From AC-32 sp963716865 (GTDB lineage Bacteria > Actinomycetota > Thermoleophilia > Gaiellales > Gaiellaceae), in assembly GCA_963716865.1 (NCBI GenBank), contig CAVQUF010000004.1, forward strand, positions 620,001-684,000: 64,000 nucleotides of DNA, given 5' to 3'. A program made the position numbers and the translations under genes. Below the pieces are notes generated by a model that was not told the origin of the DNA, made no database searches, and saw only the letters and a program-made list of their open reading frames with translations. Position 1 is the first letter of the stretch; every line of letters starts with the position of its first letter. Positions 34,312 to 42,006 of this stretch are shown piece by piece.

Positions 34312-35087
34312 CAGCCCGCCTCCACGAGCCAGCGGGCGACGTCGAGGTGGTACGCGTGGCGCCCGCCGCCGGACCACGCGAGCGTCTGCGCCAGCGCCCA
34401 GCCGCTGGCGCGCTCGCGGTTGAGGCCGAGCTCGGAGCTGAGCCGATCGAGCCGGTGGAGCACGTCGAGTCGGGTCGCCCCCAGCTCGCTGGAGCGCACG
34501 ATGGGCGCAAGCCCGAACTCGCGTTCGCCCGCTAGCGGTTTCGGGTCGATCACGAGCCAGGGCTCGCGCTGCGCGGCGAGCACGTTGCCGCCGTGCAAGT
34601 CCTGGTGTAGCAACACCTGGTCACCCTGCGCCGGGGCAAGGTCGCGCAGCGCCGCCAGCGCCGCGTCGAGGAGCCGTCGCTCGTATGACCTTCCGTTCGC
34701 TTCCCATTCCGCAGGAAGGTTCTCGGCCCACCACGCTGCCTCCTCAGCAAGCGGCCGGAACGGCGGCCCCGCCGGCTTCCAGAGGCGCGGTAGCAGCTCG
34801 ACGAAGACGCCGAGAGCCTCGTCCCGGCCCGCAGAGGAGAGCGGCGTCCCGGGCACGCAGCGCTCGAGCAGCAGCGCGTGCCGCTCGGGATCGTGCGCGA
34901 GCAGCCGGACCGCTCCGCCGCCGTCCCAGAGCTCGAGCGCGGCCGCCTCGTACTCGCTCTCCCGGTGCGAGTCCTGCACCTTGAGCACCGCTTCCTCGCC
35001 GGCGGCCGTGACCGCCGCCTGCACTACCACGGACGCAAAACCGCCCTCGAAGGGCTCGCCGAGCGTCAAGCCCCAGCGCTCGATCAG
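34311..35087 (-). CDS. aminoglycoside/hydroxyurea-type kinase, APH(6)-like
   Basis: 258 residues of the protein-kinase-like fold. LLHQDLHGGNVLAA holds the catalytic Asp and VIDPKPLAGEREFG the metal-binding Asp followed by the PKPLAGEREFD-like motif of the streptomycin-phosphotransferase family. EAVLKVQD supplies the ATP Lys. There is no standard start codon; CTG at 35085-35087 overlaps the nitrilase stop as CTGA and gives LIERWGLTLGEPF, close to the family N-terminus. Its true substrate is not known. Confidence 0.85.
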   Translation of the reverse strand: MIERWGLTLGEPFEGGFASVVVQAAVTAAGEEAVLKVQDSHRESEYEAAALELWDGGGAVRLLAHDPERHALLLERCVPGTPLSSAGRDEALGVFVELLPRLWKPAGPPFRPLAEEAAWWAENLPAEWEANGRSYERRLLDAALAALRDLAPAQGDQVLLHQDLHGGNVLAAQREPWLVIDPKPLAGEREFGLAPIVRSSELGATRLDVLHRLDRLSSELGLNRERASGWALAQTLAWSGGGRHAYHLDVARWLVEAG

Positions 35088-35920
35088 GCCGGCGTCGGCC
35101 AGCGGTACGCGTCCGCCTGACGGTTCCTCAGCGAGGGCAGCTTCTCGCGCACCTCGCGCAGCCGCGCGCGGTCGAGCTCGGCCCAGATGACCGTCTCCTC
35201 GTCCGGCGCCTGGGCGAGCACGATCCCCCACGGGTCGACGATCAGCGAGCGCCCGTAGGCGGGCTTGCGCGGAAGCGTCTCGCCGACCTGCGCCGGCGCC
35301 GCCACGTAGAACTGGTTCTCGATCGCCCGCGCCTGTATGAGCACGTGCCAGTGGTCCTTACCGGTCGGCGTCGTGAAGTGCGCGGGAACCGTGACGAGCT
35401 CCGCGCCCTCGAGCGCGAGGATCCGGTACAGCTCCGGGAAGCGCACGTCGTAGCAGACCGTCAGCCCGATCGGCCAGCCCTCGCCGCGCACGACGACCGG
35501 CTCGTCGCCGGGCTCCTCGGCCTCCGACTCGCGGTAGACGTGGCCGCCGACCTCGACGTCGAAGAGGTGGATCTTGCGGTAGACGCCGAGCAGCTCGCCG
35601 TCGGGGCCGAACGCGAGCGACGTGTTCGAGAGCTTCTCGCGCCCCTCGCGCCGTTCCGAGATCGAGCCGCCGACGAGCGTAATCCCGTGATCTCGCGCCC
35701 AGCCCGCCATCGCCGTCACCGACTCGCCGCCCTCGAGCGGCTCCGCGGCCGCGTGGAGAACCTCCGGAGAGCCGATCGCGTTCCACTTCTCCGGGAGGGC
35801 CACGACGTCCGCGCCGGCCGCGGCCGCGCGGGCGACCAGCCGCTCCGCCTTCTCGAGATTCGCCGCCTTGTCGGGGCCGCTGGTGAGCTGGACGCAGGCG
35901 ACGCGCAGGAGGTCTGACAC
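35084..35920 (-). CDS. carbon-nitrogen hydrolase (nitrilase superfamily, Nit-like)
   Basis: 278-residue amidase-type enzyme. The catalytic triad is Glu44 (ALPEKWN), Lys116 (YRKIHLFDVEV) and Cys156 (TVCYDVRFPELYR). The motifs fit Nit1/Nit2-type omega- or deaminated-glutathione amidases better than true nitrilases. GTG at 35920 precedes the first strand RVACVQLTSG. An ATG at 35944 would overlap the divergent transporter start and is less likely. It is followed by the kinase and HAD genes with overlaps. Confidence 0.92.
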   Translation of the reverse strand: MSDLLRVACVQLTSGPDKAANLEKAERLVARAAAAGADVVALPEKWNAIGSPEVLHAAAEPLEGGESVTAMAGWARDHGITLVGGSISERREGREKLSNTSLAFGPDGELLGVYRKIHLFDVEVGGHVYRESEAEEPGDEPVVVRGEGWPIGLTVCYDVRFPELYRILALEGAELVTVPAHFTTPTGKDHWHVLIQARAIENQFYVAAPAQVGETLPRKPAYGRSLIVDPWGIVLAQAPDEETVIWAELDRARLREVREKLPSLRNRQADAYRWPTPA

Positions 35921-35942
35921 GGCAGCAGGATAGCTTTCGCGC

Positions 35943-37175
35943 ATGGACGCGACCGCCGCCGCGCCCTCACGCGCCCGCGTGCTGCAAGCCTTCCGCAGCC
36001 GCAACTTTCGCCTGCTTTGGACCGGCCAGGCGATCTCGCTGCTCGGCGATACGGCGTTCATCGTCGCCCTGGGCTGGCGGACCTTCACGCTCACGGGCTC
36101 GGCCCGCTCGCTGAGTCTCGTGCTGATGCTGCAGGGCGTCGGCCTGCTCTCGACTGTGCTCGTCGGCGGCGCGCTCGCCGACCGCTACGACCGCCGCACA
36201 CTGATGCTGGTCTCCGACGCGGCCCGGTTCGTGATCATCGGGACGCTCGCCGTCGTCGACGCCATGGGACACCTGAGCCTCGGGTCGCTGCTCGCGATCG
36301 GCTTCGTCGAGGGCCTGGCGACCGGGTTCTTCACGCCCGCGCTCGGCGGAATGATCCCGCTCGTGGTCGACGAGCCGGTGCTCGGCTCGGCGAACGCGCT
36401 GCTCGGGATGGCCCGCCAGGGGAGCCTCCTGATCGGCCCGGCGGTCGCGTCGCTCCTCTACGGCTTCGCGGGCTCGACGGTCGTCTTTGCCTTCAACGCC
36501 GTCTCGTACCTTGCCTCCTTCGCCTTCGTCTACGCGACCCGGCCGAGAAGCGCCAAGCGGTCGCCGGCCGAAGGAACCTTCAAGGAGATCGGCGCCGGGA
36601 TCCGCTACGTCGGGGGCATTCCCTGGCTGTGGGTCACGATCACCCTGTTCGCCTTCGTACTGATGTTCCAGTGGGCGCCGATCCAGGTGCTGACGCCGAA
36701 GCTGATGCGCGAGCACTTCCATCTCGGGGTCGGCGCGTACGGCCTCGTCTTCTCGCTGCTCGGCGCCGGGATGCTCGTCGGCACCGCCGTCTTCGGCCAG
36801 GTGAACCCGCAGCGGCGGCGAGGGCTGATCTCGTACCTGATCTGGATCGTGAACAGCGCCCTCGTGATCGTCTTCGCGCTCTCGCCCTGGTACCCGCTCG
36901 CCGCCGCGACGGCGTTCGCGCGCGGCATCTGCATCGGGTTCGCACTCACCGTCTGGGAGACGATGCTGATGGAGCTCGTGCCGCAGCACATGCTCTCGCG
37001 CGTCGTCAGCCTCGACTGGTTCGGCGCGCTCGGGCTGACGCCGTTCGGGCTGGTGCTCGCCGGTGCACTGGCGCCGCTTGCCGCGCCCGGGACGATCATT
37101 GCGCTCGGCGCCTGCATCTCGATCTGCTTCATGGCGGCCGGGCTACTCTCACGCCAGATCCGCACGATCGACTGA
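35943..37175 (+). CDS. MFS exporter, EntS-like
   Basis: 410 residues, about 12 membrane helices. RNFRLLWTGQAISLLGD at the start and GGALADRYDRRTLMLVSD (MFS motif A) mark the DHA3/MFS-3 exporter class that includes enterobactin and macrolide pumps. The central cytoplasmic loop is short. The substrate is unknown. ATG at 35943 is 23 bases from the nitrilase GTG. Its TGA overlaps the ATG of the next small gene (TGATG). Confidence 0.9.
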   Translation: MDATAAAPSRARVLQAFRSRNFRLLWTGQAISLLGDTAFIVALGWRTFTLTGSARSLSLVLMLQGVGLLSTVLVGGALADRYDRRTLMLVSDAARFVIIGTLAVVDAMGHLSLGSLLAIGFVEGLATGFFTPALGGMIPLVVDEPVLGSANALLGMARQGSLLIGPAVASLLYGFAGSTVVFAFNAVSYLASFAFVYATRPRSAKRSPAEGTFKEIGAGIRYVGGIPWLWVTITLFAFVLMFQWAPIQVLTPKLMREHFHLGVGAYGLVFSLLGAGMLVGTAVFGQVNPQRRRGLISYLIWIVNSALVIVFALSPWYPLAAATAFARGICIGFALTVWETMLMELVPQHMLSRVVSLDWFGALGLTPFGLVLAGALAPLAAPGTIIALGACISICFMAAGLLSRQIRTID

Positions 37176-37324
37176 TGAGCCCGCTCTACTGGAAGCCGAA
37201 GTACGGCACGCGCTCGAGCCGCCACAAGGCCTGGGTGCGCCAGCAGACGCGCCGCGACGAGGCGCTGAAGAACGAGCCGACCGTCTCCCTCCGCGAGCGC
37301 CTGCGGCGGCTGTTCAGGCGCTAA
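37175..37324 (+). CDS. small basic protein of unknown function
   Basis: 49 residues, pI very high, no cysteine or membrane segment. It starts SPLYWKPKYGTRSSRHKAW and ends with an Arg-rich SLRERLRRLFRR amphipathic helix, so membrane-surface or RNA binding is conceivable. ATG at 37175 overlaps the transporter stop, which supports it as a real, coupled gene. I know no family for it. Confidence 0.6.
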   Translation: MSPLYWKPKYGTRSSRHKAWVRQQTRRDEALKNEPTVSLRERLRRLFRR

Positions 37325-37336
37325 CCTGTGCCTGCT

Positions 37337-37410
37337 CGGGGTGTGGCGCAGCCTGGTAGCGCGCTCCGTTCGGGTCGGAGAGGTCCCCAGTTCAAATCTG
37401 GGCACCCCGA
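37337..37410 (+). tRNA. tRNA-Pro (CGG)
   Basis: 74-base cloverleaf. The acceptor stem CGGGGTG pairs with CACCCCG (37403-37409), discriminator A. The anticodon stem CTCCG/CGGAG holds the loop TTCGGGT, anticodon CGG, which reads CCG proline codons. The T arm has TTCAAAT. CCA is not encoded. Confidence 0.97.
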
Positions 37411-37418
37411 TCGACGTC

Positions 37419-37443
37419 GTGGGGGAACCCCTGGTTCCCCCAC
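37419..37443 (+). terminator. hairpin after tRNA-Pro
   Basis: A perfect 11-base stem, GTGGGGGAACC paired with GGTTCCCCCAC, over a CCT loop, nine bases past the tRNA. No T-run follows, so it may be a processing boundary or a weak terminator. Confidence 0.55.
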
Positions 37444-37530
37444 GCAACCCCCTCCTTGCGAACGTTCGCGCGACTCGACAGTTTCAGGAGCCGCCGCTCG
37501 GGGTCTTGCTGGCACCGGGTTGACCCAGCT

Positions 37531-37558
37531 GCACCCACCGCTCAGCGGTGGGTGCTTT
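37531..37558 (+). terminator. hairpin terminator
   Basis: GCACCCACCGC pairs perfectly with GCGGTGGGTGC over a TCA loop, followed by TTT. It closes the region after the tRNA and sits directly before the promoter of the next leader. Confidence 0.7.
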
Positions 37559-37585
37559 GCGTCCGTCGGGTTGCGCGACTATTCT
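37557..37585 (+). promoter_or_regulatory. candidate promoter for the 37709 leader
   Basis: TTGCGT (37557-37562) and TATTCT (37580-37585) are separated by 17 bases, fitting a housekeeping sigma factor with a weak -35. Transcription would begin near 37592 and give a leader of about 115 bases. Confidence 0.4.
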
Positions 37586-37591
37586 TCGGAG

Positions 37592-37688
37592 CGAATGAGC
37601 GGCTCGGGGAGGCAGGACCCCTGATTCCTGCCCCACAGAGGAGAAGCAGTGAGCAGCCCGTCTGCGCGGAGCGCGAGGCGGGCTTTTT
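37592..37688 (+). ncRNA. candidate structured leader or small RNA ending in an intrinsic terminator
   Basis: After the promoter there is a hairpin GGCAGGA...TCCTGCC (37611-37632), then a ribosome site GAGGAG before GTG 37649, then a G/C hairpin (arms AGCCCG 37655-37660 and CGGGCT 37679-37684, inner GCGC/GCGC) with five T at 37684-37688. The GTG frame runs through the terminator into the next gene. This may be attenuation of the 56-residue gene or an independent small RNA. Confidence 0.4.
37655..37688 (+). terminator. intrinsic terminator in the leader of the 37709 gene
   Basis: Stem AGCCCG-n-CGGGCT with an inner GCGC/GCGC stem, followed directly by TTTTT. It lies 20 bases before the start codon of the next gene, so transcription must read through it for expression. 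Confidence 0.65.
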
Positions 37689-37708
37689 CATGCCCGGAGA
37701 GGAGCGAG

Positions 37709-37879
37709 ATGGCGAACCACCTGACGCCTGAGGAGCTGTCCAAGGAGCTCGGGATCGACCGCAACGAAGTGATCCGGGTCTGCGTCGAAGAGGGGATCCC
37801 GATCTACCAGGGCAAGATCGACAAGACGCTCTTCCAGGCGCAGCTCGAGGCGCTAGGCGCCCTGCCGCCCGCGCATTAG
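37709..37879 (+). CDS. small helical protein of unknown function
   Basis: 56 residues: ANHLTPEELSKELGIDRNEVIRVCVEEGI, then PIYQGKIDKTLFQAQLEALG. The first part reads like a helix-turn-helix with a short wing (GKIDKTLF), but without enough length for a standard regulator. A strong GGAGAGGAG site precedes ATG 37709. An alternative GTG at 37649 would add 20 residues. Its stop TAG lies in a repeat copy. I have the impression it is widespread in Thermoleophilia, but this could not be checked. Confidence 0.65.
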   Translation: MANHLTPEELSKELGIDRNEVIRVCVEEGIPIYQGKIDKTLFQAQLEALGALPPAH

Positions 37880-38036
37880 GACGGCCCGCACCGGTCGCAA
37901 GCGAGCGCCTGGTAGACGACCGCACCGGCAAAGGCGGCACGGCCTCTTTGGTCGGCGTCGCAAGCGAGCGCATTAAGACGGCCGCGCCGGCAAAGCCGGC
38001 ACGGCCTCTCTGGTCGGCGTCGCAAGCGAGCGCCTT
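37876..38036 (+). repeat. three tandem bipartite repeats, subfamily A, copies 4 to 6
   Basis: Copy 4 (37876-37910) has lost the centre between GCACCGG and TCGCAAGCGAGCGCC. Copies 5 (37913-37972) and 6 (37974-38036) are complete: GACGGCCGCGCCGGC-AAA-GCCGGCACGGCC, CTCTCTGG, GTCGGCGTCGCAAGCGAGCG. They fill the gap between the small gene and the convergent Ku gene. The left end contains the small gene's TAG. Confidence 0.85.
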
Positions 38037-38044
38037 CGAGAGAG

Positions 38045-38908
38045 CTACTTCCGGGCTGCTGCGCGCTTCTTGGGCGCAGCCTTCTTGCGGGCGGCCGGCT
38101 TGGCCCCGTCGCCCGAGCCTCGCTTCGAAGCCGCCACGCTCTTCTTCAGCGCATCCATCAGGTCGATGACCGGCGCATCGGCGACCGGCTCCGGCACCGC
38201 GATCTCCTCGCCCTTGAGCTTGGCCTCGAGCAGCTCGCGGAGGTTCTGCCGGTACTCGCTGTGGAGCTCCTCGGGCTCCCACGTGCCAACAAGGCTGTCG
38301 ATGAGCTGTCGCGCCAGGTCGAGCTCCGGCTCCTTGACGTCGATCGCCTCGACCGCCTCGTCGATCTCTGCCTGCGAGCGGACGTCCTCGGCGAGGAAGA
38401 GCGTCTCGAGCACGAGCGCCTCGCCCTTCGGCCGGATCAGGCAGAAGTTCTCGTTGCCGCGGATCACCATGCGACCGATCGCGGCCATGCCCGTCTCCTT
38501 CATCGCGTTCAGGAGCAGGACGTAGGGCCGGCGCTGCGCCTCGGCGCTCGAGGGCGCCAGGAAGTACGTGCGGTCGAAGAAGAGCGGGTCGACCTGCTCC
38601 AGCGGCACGAAGCGCGAGATCGCGATCGCCCGCGAGGTGTCGTGCTCGGCGATCGCCTCGAGATCGGCGTCCTCGACGATCACGAACTGCCCCTTCGACA
38701 CCTCCCAGCCCTTGACGATCTCGTCCGCCGAGACCTCCCGCTCGTGCACCGGGCACCAGCGCTTCTGCTTGATCGGCGTCTTGCATTCGCGGTGGAGCGT
38801 GCGGAAGGACACGTCCGACGCGCGGGCCTTCGGCGCCGTCGCCGGCGCGAGGCCGACGGGGATCGTGACCAGGCCGAAGCTGAGTGATCCGTTCCAGATA
38901 GTTCGCAT
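38045..38908 (-). CDS. ku: non-homologous end-joining protein Ku
   Basis: 287-residue ring-forming DNA-end-binding protein. It begins MRTIWNGSLSFGLVTIPV, the bacterial Ku signature, and includes FRTLHRECKTPIKQKRWCPVHEREV and the KGYEV-like KGWEVSKGQFVIVEDADLEAI. The last 30 residues are a Lys/Ala/Arg tail (KKAAPKKRAAARK), typical of actinobacteria and able to bind DNA. ATG at 38908. No ligD is in the window, so the ligase partner must be elsewhere. Confidence 0.96.
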   Translation of the reverse strand: MRTIWNGSLSFGLVTIPVGLAPATAPKARASDVSFRTLHRECKTPIKQKRWCPVHEREVSADEIVKGWEVSKGQFVIVEDADLEAIAEHDTSRAIAISRFVPLEQVDPLFFDRTYFLAPSSAEAQRRPYVLLLNAMKETGMAAIGRMVIRGNENFCLIRPKGEALVLETLFLAEDVRSQAEIDEAVEAIDVKEPELDLARQLIDSLVGTWEPEELHSEYRQNLRELLEAKLKGEEIAVPEPVADAPVIDLMDALKKSVAASKRGSGDGAKPAARKKAAPKKRAAARK

Positions 38909-39031
38909 CAGGGCTGTGGATAAGTCTAGTGGGACCGGCCAAATTCGCCGCGGCGCCGCGCTTCCCTCCTTCCGCACGGGGAACCGGCGCTCTAAGCTGA
39001 AGACCTGGGCGAGACCACTGCAACGGCACCG

Positions 39032-40756
39032 GTGAGGCCGGGCGAGCAGGCCGGCCGAAGGCGGACGATCGGCCGGCTGTGGCGTGACGGTGTCGCCGCC
39101 GGCCGGACGAACCCCGCCTACCTCGTCGAAGGGCCGGACGGCTGGGCCGAAGTTTCGTGGGAGGAAGCGGCCGTCGCGGTGGACGAGCTAGCGAACGGGC
39201 TGCTCGCGCTGGGCGTCCGCAAGGGCGACTCGTTCGGGATCCTCGCGCAGACCACGCTCGAGTGGGCGCTGTTCGACTACGCGCTCGGGCTGATCGGCGC
39301 AGTCGGCGCCGCCATCTACGCGAACAGCGCGCCGAAGGACTGCCGCTACATCCTCGAGCACTCGGATGCGGTCGGCGTCCTCGTCGAGGACGAGGAGCAG
39401 CGGGCGAAGATCTCCGATCTCGGCCTCGGCCACGTGATCTCGTTCGCGGAACTGGACGAGCTCCGGGCCCGCGGCCGGGCCTTCGCGGCCGAGCATCCGG
39501 GCGCGCTCGGCGAGGCCGAGGCAGCTGTCGGCGAGGAGGAGCCCTTCACGTTCATCTACACCTCGGGCACGACCGGGCCGCCGAAGGCCTGCACGATCCG
39601 GCACCGGAACTACTTCGAGATGTGCACGGCCGTAGACGGGATCGAGGGCTTTGCGATCGCGGACGACGTGATGCTGCTGTACCTGCCGCTGGCCCACAAC
39701 TTCGGCCGGCTGATGCACCTGCTCGGGGCGCACACCGGCTACACGACCGCCTTCTGCCCCGATCCGCTCCGGGTCCCGGAGGCGCTGCCGGAAGTGCGCC
39801 CGACGCTGCTCCCGAGCGTCCCGCGGCTCTACGAGAAGGTGCACACGGCCGTGCTGGCCCAGTTCGCAGAGGTGCACGGCGCGCGGCGGCGCATCCTCGA
39901 CTGGGCGCTCGGCGTGGGCCGAGAGGCGAGCGCGCTGCGTCAGGAGGGCCGCGCGCTGCCGCGAGGGCTCGCGCTCCGTCACCGGATCGCCGACCAGCTC
40001 GTCTACCGGAAGATCAAGGACCGGCTCGGCGGCCGGCTCCGCGTCGGGATCTCCGGAGGCGCCCCGCTCGCGCCGGAGATCGCTGAGCTCCTCCACGCGC
40101 TCGACATCCTGATCCTCGAGGGCTGGGGCCTGACCGAATGTACGACAGCCGCCTCGGTGAACCGTCCGGACCGTTTTCGCTTCGGCAGCGTCGGCCCCGC
40201 GCTGCCCGGGTTCGAGGTGCGTACGGACGCAGACGGCGAGCTTCTCATCCGCAGCGAGACCGTCTTCGCCGGCTACTACAAGGACGAGGAGGCTACGCGC
40301 CAGGTGCTCGACCAGGACGGCTGGCTCCGCTCCGGCGACCTCGGGACGATCGACGACGACGGGTTCATCCACATCACCGACCGCAAGAAGGACATCATCG
40401 TCACCGCGGGCGGCAAGAACGTCGCGCCGCAGAACCTGGAGAACGCGCTCAAGACCGCCCCGCTCGTCTCGCAGGCGCTCGTCGTCGGCGACCGCCGGCC
40501 CTGCGTGGCCGCGCTGATCACGGTCGATCCGGCCGTGGCCGAGGGACTGTCCCCGGGACAGGTCCAGGAGCGCGTGCAGGGAATCGTGGACGACGTGAAC
40601 GCCGGGCTCTCACGGTTCGAGCAGATCAAGCGCTTCGCCGTCCTCCCGCGCGACTTCAGCGCAGACGAGGGCGAGGTGACGCCGACGATGAAGCTGAAAC
40701 GCCGCGTGTGCGCCGAGCACTTCGCGCGCGAGATCGACGAGCTGTACGCCTCCTAG
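39032..40756 (+). CDS. long-chain fatty-acid--CoA ligase (AMP-forming)
   Basis: 574 residues from GTG 39032, FadD15-like. Adenylate-forming motifs: FIYTSGTTGPPKACTIRHRN (P-loop), the YLPLAHNFGR stretch, GWGLTECTT, WLRSGDLGTIDDDGFIHITDRKKDIIVTAGGKN (hinge and A8). The catalytic Lys is near the C-terminus in VTPTMKLKRR. It activates fatty acids for the beta-oxidation enzymes nearby. Residues AVAEGLSPGQV are encoded by a REP-like sequence at 40531-40565. It shares a CTAG stop with the convergent gene. Confidence 0.94.
   Translation: MRPGEQAGRRRTIGRLWRDGVAAGRTNPAYLVEGPDGWAEVSWEEAAVAVDELANGLLALGVRKGDSFGILAQTTLEWALFDYALGLIGAVGAAIYANSAPKDCRYILEHSDAVGVLVEDEEQRAKISDLGLGHVISFAELDELRARGRAFAAEHPGALGEAEAAVGEEEPFTFIYTSGTTGPPKACTIRHRNYFEMCTAVDGIEGFAIADDVMLLYLPLAHNFGRLMHLLGAHTGYTTAFCPDPLRVPEALPEVRPTLLPSVPRLYEKVHTAVLAQFAEVHGARRRILDWALGVGREASALRQEGRALPRGLALRHRIADQLVYRKIKDRLGGRLRVGISGGAPLAPEIAELLHALDILILEGWGLTECTTAASVNRPDRFRFGSVGPALPGFEVRTDADGELLIRSETVFAGYYKDEEATRQVLDQDGWLRSGDLGTIDDDGFIHITDRKKDIIVTAGGKNVAPQNLENALKTAPLVSQALVVGDRRPCVAALITVDPAVAEGLSPGQVQERVQGIVDDVNAGLSRFEQIKRFAVLPRDFSADEGEVTPTMKLKRRVCAEHFAREIDELYAS
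40531..40565 (+). repeat. decayed REP palindrome inside a coding sequence
   Basis: Thirty of 35 bases match the palindrome of the RAYT unit's right end, including the uninterrupted 15-base core CCGAGGGACTGTCCC. It keeps the acyl-CoA ligase frame open and encodes a short loop just before the last domain segment. The right stem arm has decayed, as expected under coding constraint. Confidence 0.65.
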
Positions 40757-41895
40757 AGGCGGCGGGCGCCGACGTAGGTCGACGCGTACCAGCCGCTGAG
40801 GCTGGAGATCTTGACGACATCGCCGGTGTGCGGGGCGTGGATGAAGTTGCCGCCGCCGATGTAGAGGCCGACGTGACCGAGGCCGTCGAAGAAGACGAGG
40901 TCGCCCGGCTGGAGGTCGCCAGGGGAAACCGCCGAACCCATCCCGTACTGGGCGGCCGCGTTGTGCGGGAGCGAGACGCCGACCTGCCCGTAGACGTACA
41001 TCGTGAAGCCGGAGCAGTCGAATCCCGACGGTGAGGCCCCGCCCCACACGTACGGCGTTCCCAGGTAGTGCATCGCGATTCCCACGACGCCGCCGTGCGT
41101 CGACGGCGGCGCGCTCACAGCCGGTCCCGCGCCTATCGCCTGGGTGATCCCCTGCCCGAGGGTGACGAGCGGCTGCGAGGCGACCTGCTGCTCCGCCTGG
41201 CGCTGAAGTGCTGCCTGCCGCGCGCGCTCCTCGGCCTGGAGGTGCGCGATCTCCCCGTGGATCGAGCCCAGCAGCGCGCGACGCTGGCCGAGCTGGCTCT
41301 GAACCGACGCCCTGGCCGCCGCCCGCTGCGCCACCACCGTCGCCTGCGCGGCGTGCGCGTGCTTGAGCTCGTGCTGCCGGTGCTGGATCTCGCGACGCAG
41401 GGACACCACCTGCCGGAGCACGAGCGCGTCCTGCTGGGACACGCGGTCGGCCGCGTCCATCCGGCTGAGCATGTCGTCGAGGCTCGACGAGCCGAGCAGC
41501 ACCGCCAGCGTCGAGTCCTGGCCCTCCGAGGCGTAGAGGTCGACCAGGCGCGAGGAGAGCTGGCGCTGCGCGTTCTTGAGGCTCCGCTTCGCGACAACGA
41601 GGTTGCGGCTGTTCATCGACTCGTCGTGCTTGATGCGCGCGAGCCTGATGTTGGCGAGGTCGTAGGCCTCGACTGCGCGCTCCAGGCTCACGTCGAGCTG
41701 TTGGATCTGGCCGAGCACACTCCGGGCCTCGGCCTGCTTCGACGCGACCGAATCAGCCGACGCTGGAACAGCGGTCGCTGCTACGAACGCTGTAAATGCG
41801 ATGACTAGTGCCGGCGCCTTTCGTCTGGTCGAGCGGAAGCCCACCAAGATGCTCGACAGGCGCCCTCCAGAGAGGGGCCGGTTCGTCACAAGCAC
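40753..41895 (-). CDS. secreted NlpC/P60 endopeptidase with coiled-coil N-terminus
   Basis: 380 residues: signal peptide (ALVIAFTAFVAATAVPASA), a long coiled coil (about 50-240, PcsB/RipA-like), a short linker, then NlpC/P60 from about 270. Catalytic Cys294 is in GFDCSGFTMYVYGQ, with His in LGHVGLYIGGG and a third polar residue in IHAPHTGD. It cleaves peptidoglycan stem peptides, probably at division; the coiled coil usually binds an activator such as FtsEX. Start GTG 41895. Divergent from another coiled-coil wall protein. Confidence 0.93.
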   Translation of the reverse strand: MLVTNRPLSGGRLSSILVGFRSTRRKAPALVIAFTAFVAATAVPASADSVASKQAEARSVLGQIQQLDVSLERAVEAYDLANIRLARIKHDESMNSRNLVVAKRSLKNAQRQLSSRLVDLYASEGQDSTLAVLLGSSSLDDMLSRMDAADRVSQQDALVLRQVVSLRREIQHRQHELKHAHAAQATVVAQRAAARASVQSQLGQRRALLGSIHGEIAHLQAEERARQAALQRQAEQQVASQPLVTLGQGITQAIGAGPAVSAPPSTHGGVVGIAMHYLGTPYVWGGASPSGFDCSGFTMYVYGQVGVSLPHNAAAQYGMGSAVSPGDLQPGDLVFFDGLGHVGLYIGGGNFIHAPHTGDVVKISSLSGWYASTYVGARRL

Positions 41896-42006
41896 GGCAC
41901 CCTACCAAGCGGACCGGACGGTCGCAAATGGCTGGAAAGTGACAAAAGACTCACAATCACCGGGTTCGGGCGTTCCGCACAAAGTCCTGTGTTACGGTGC
42001 CGCTTC

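Noticed and set aside
37337..37410. tRNA-Pro as an attachment site for an integrated island
   Set aside because: No integrase gene and no repeat of the tRNA 3' end was seen downstream; the flanking genes are ordinary.
37876..38036. CRISPR-like array of three repeats
   Set aside because: Units are about 60 bases with internal dyads and no unique spacers; they are tandem copies of the dispersed two-hairpin repeat.
41896..42006. Space for a c-di-AMP (ydaO-type) riboswitch upstream of the NlpC/P60 gene
   Set aside because: Such riboswitches often precede wall hydrolases in actinobacteria, but only 111 bases separate the divergent starts and no conserved core was seen.
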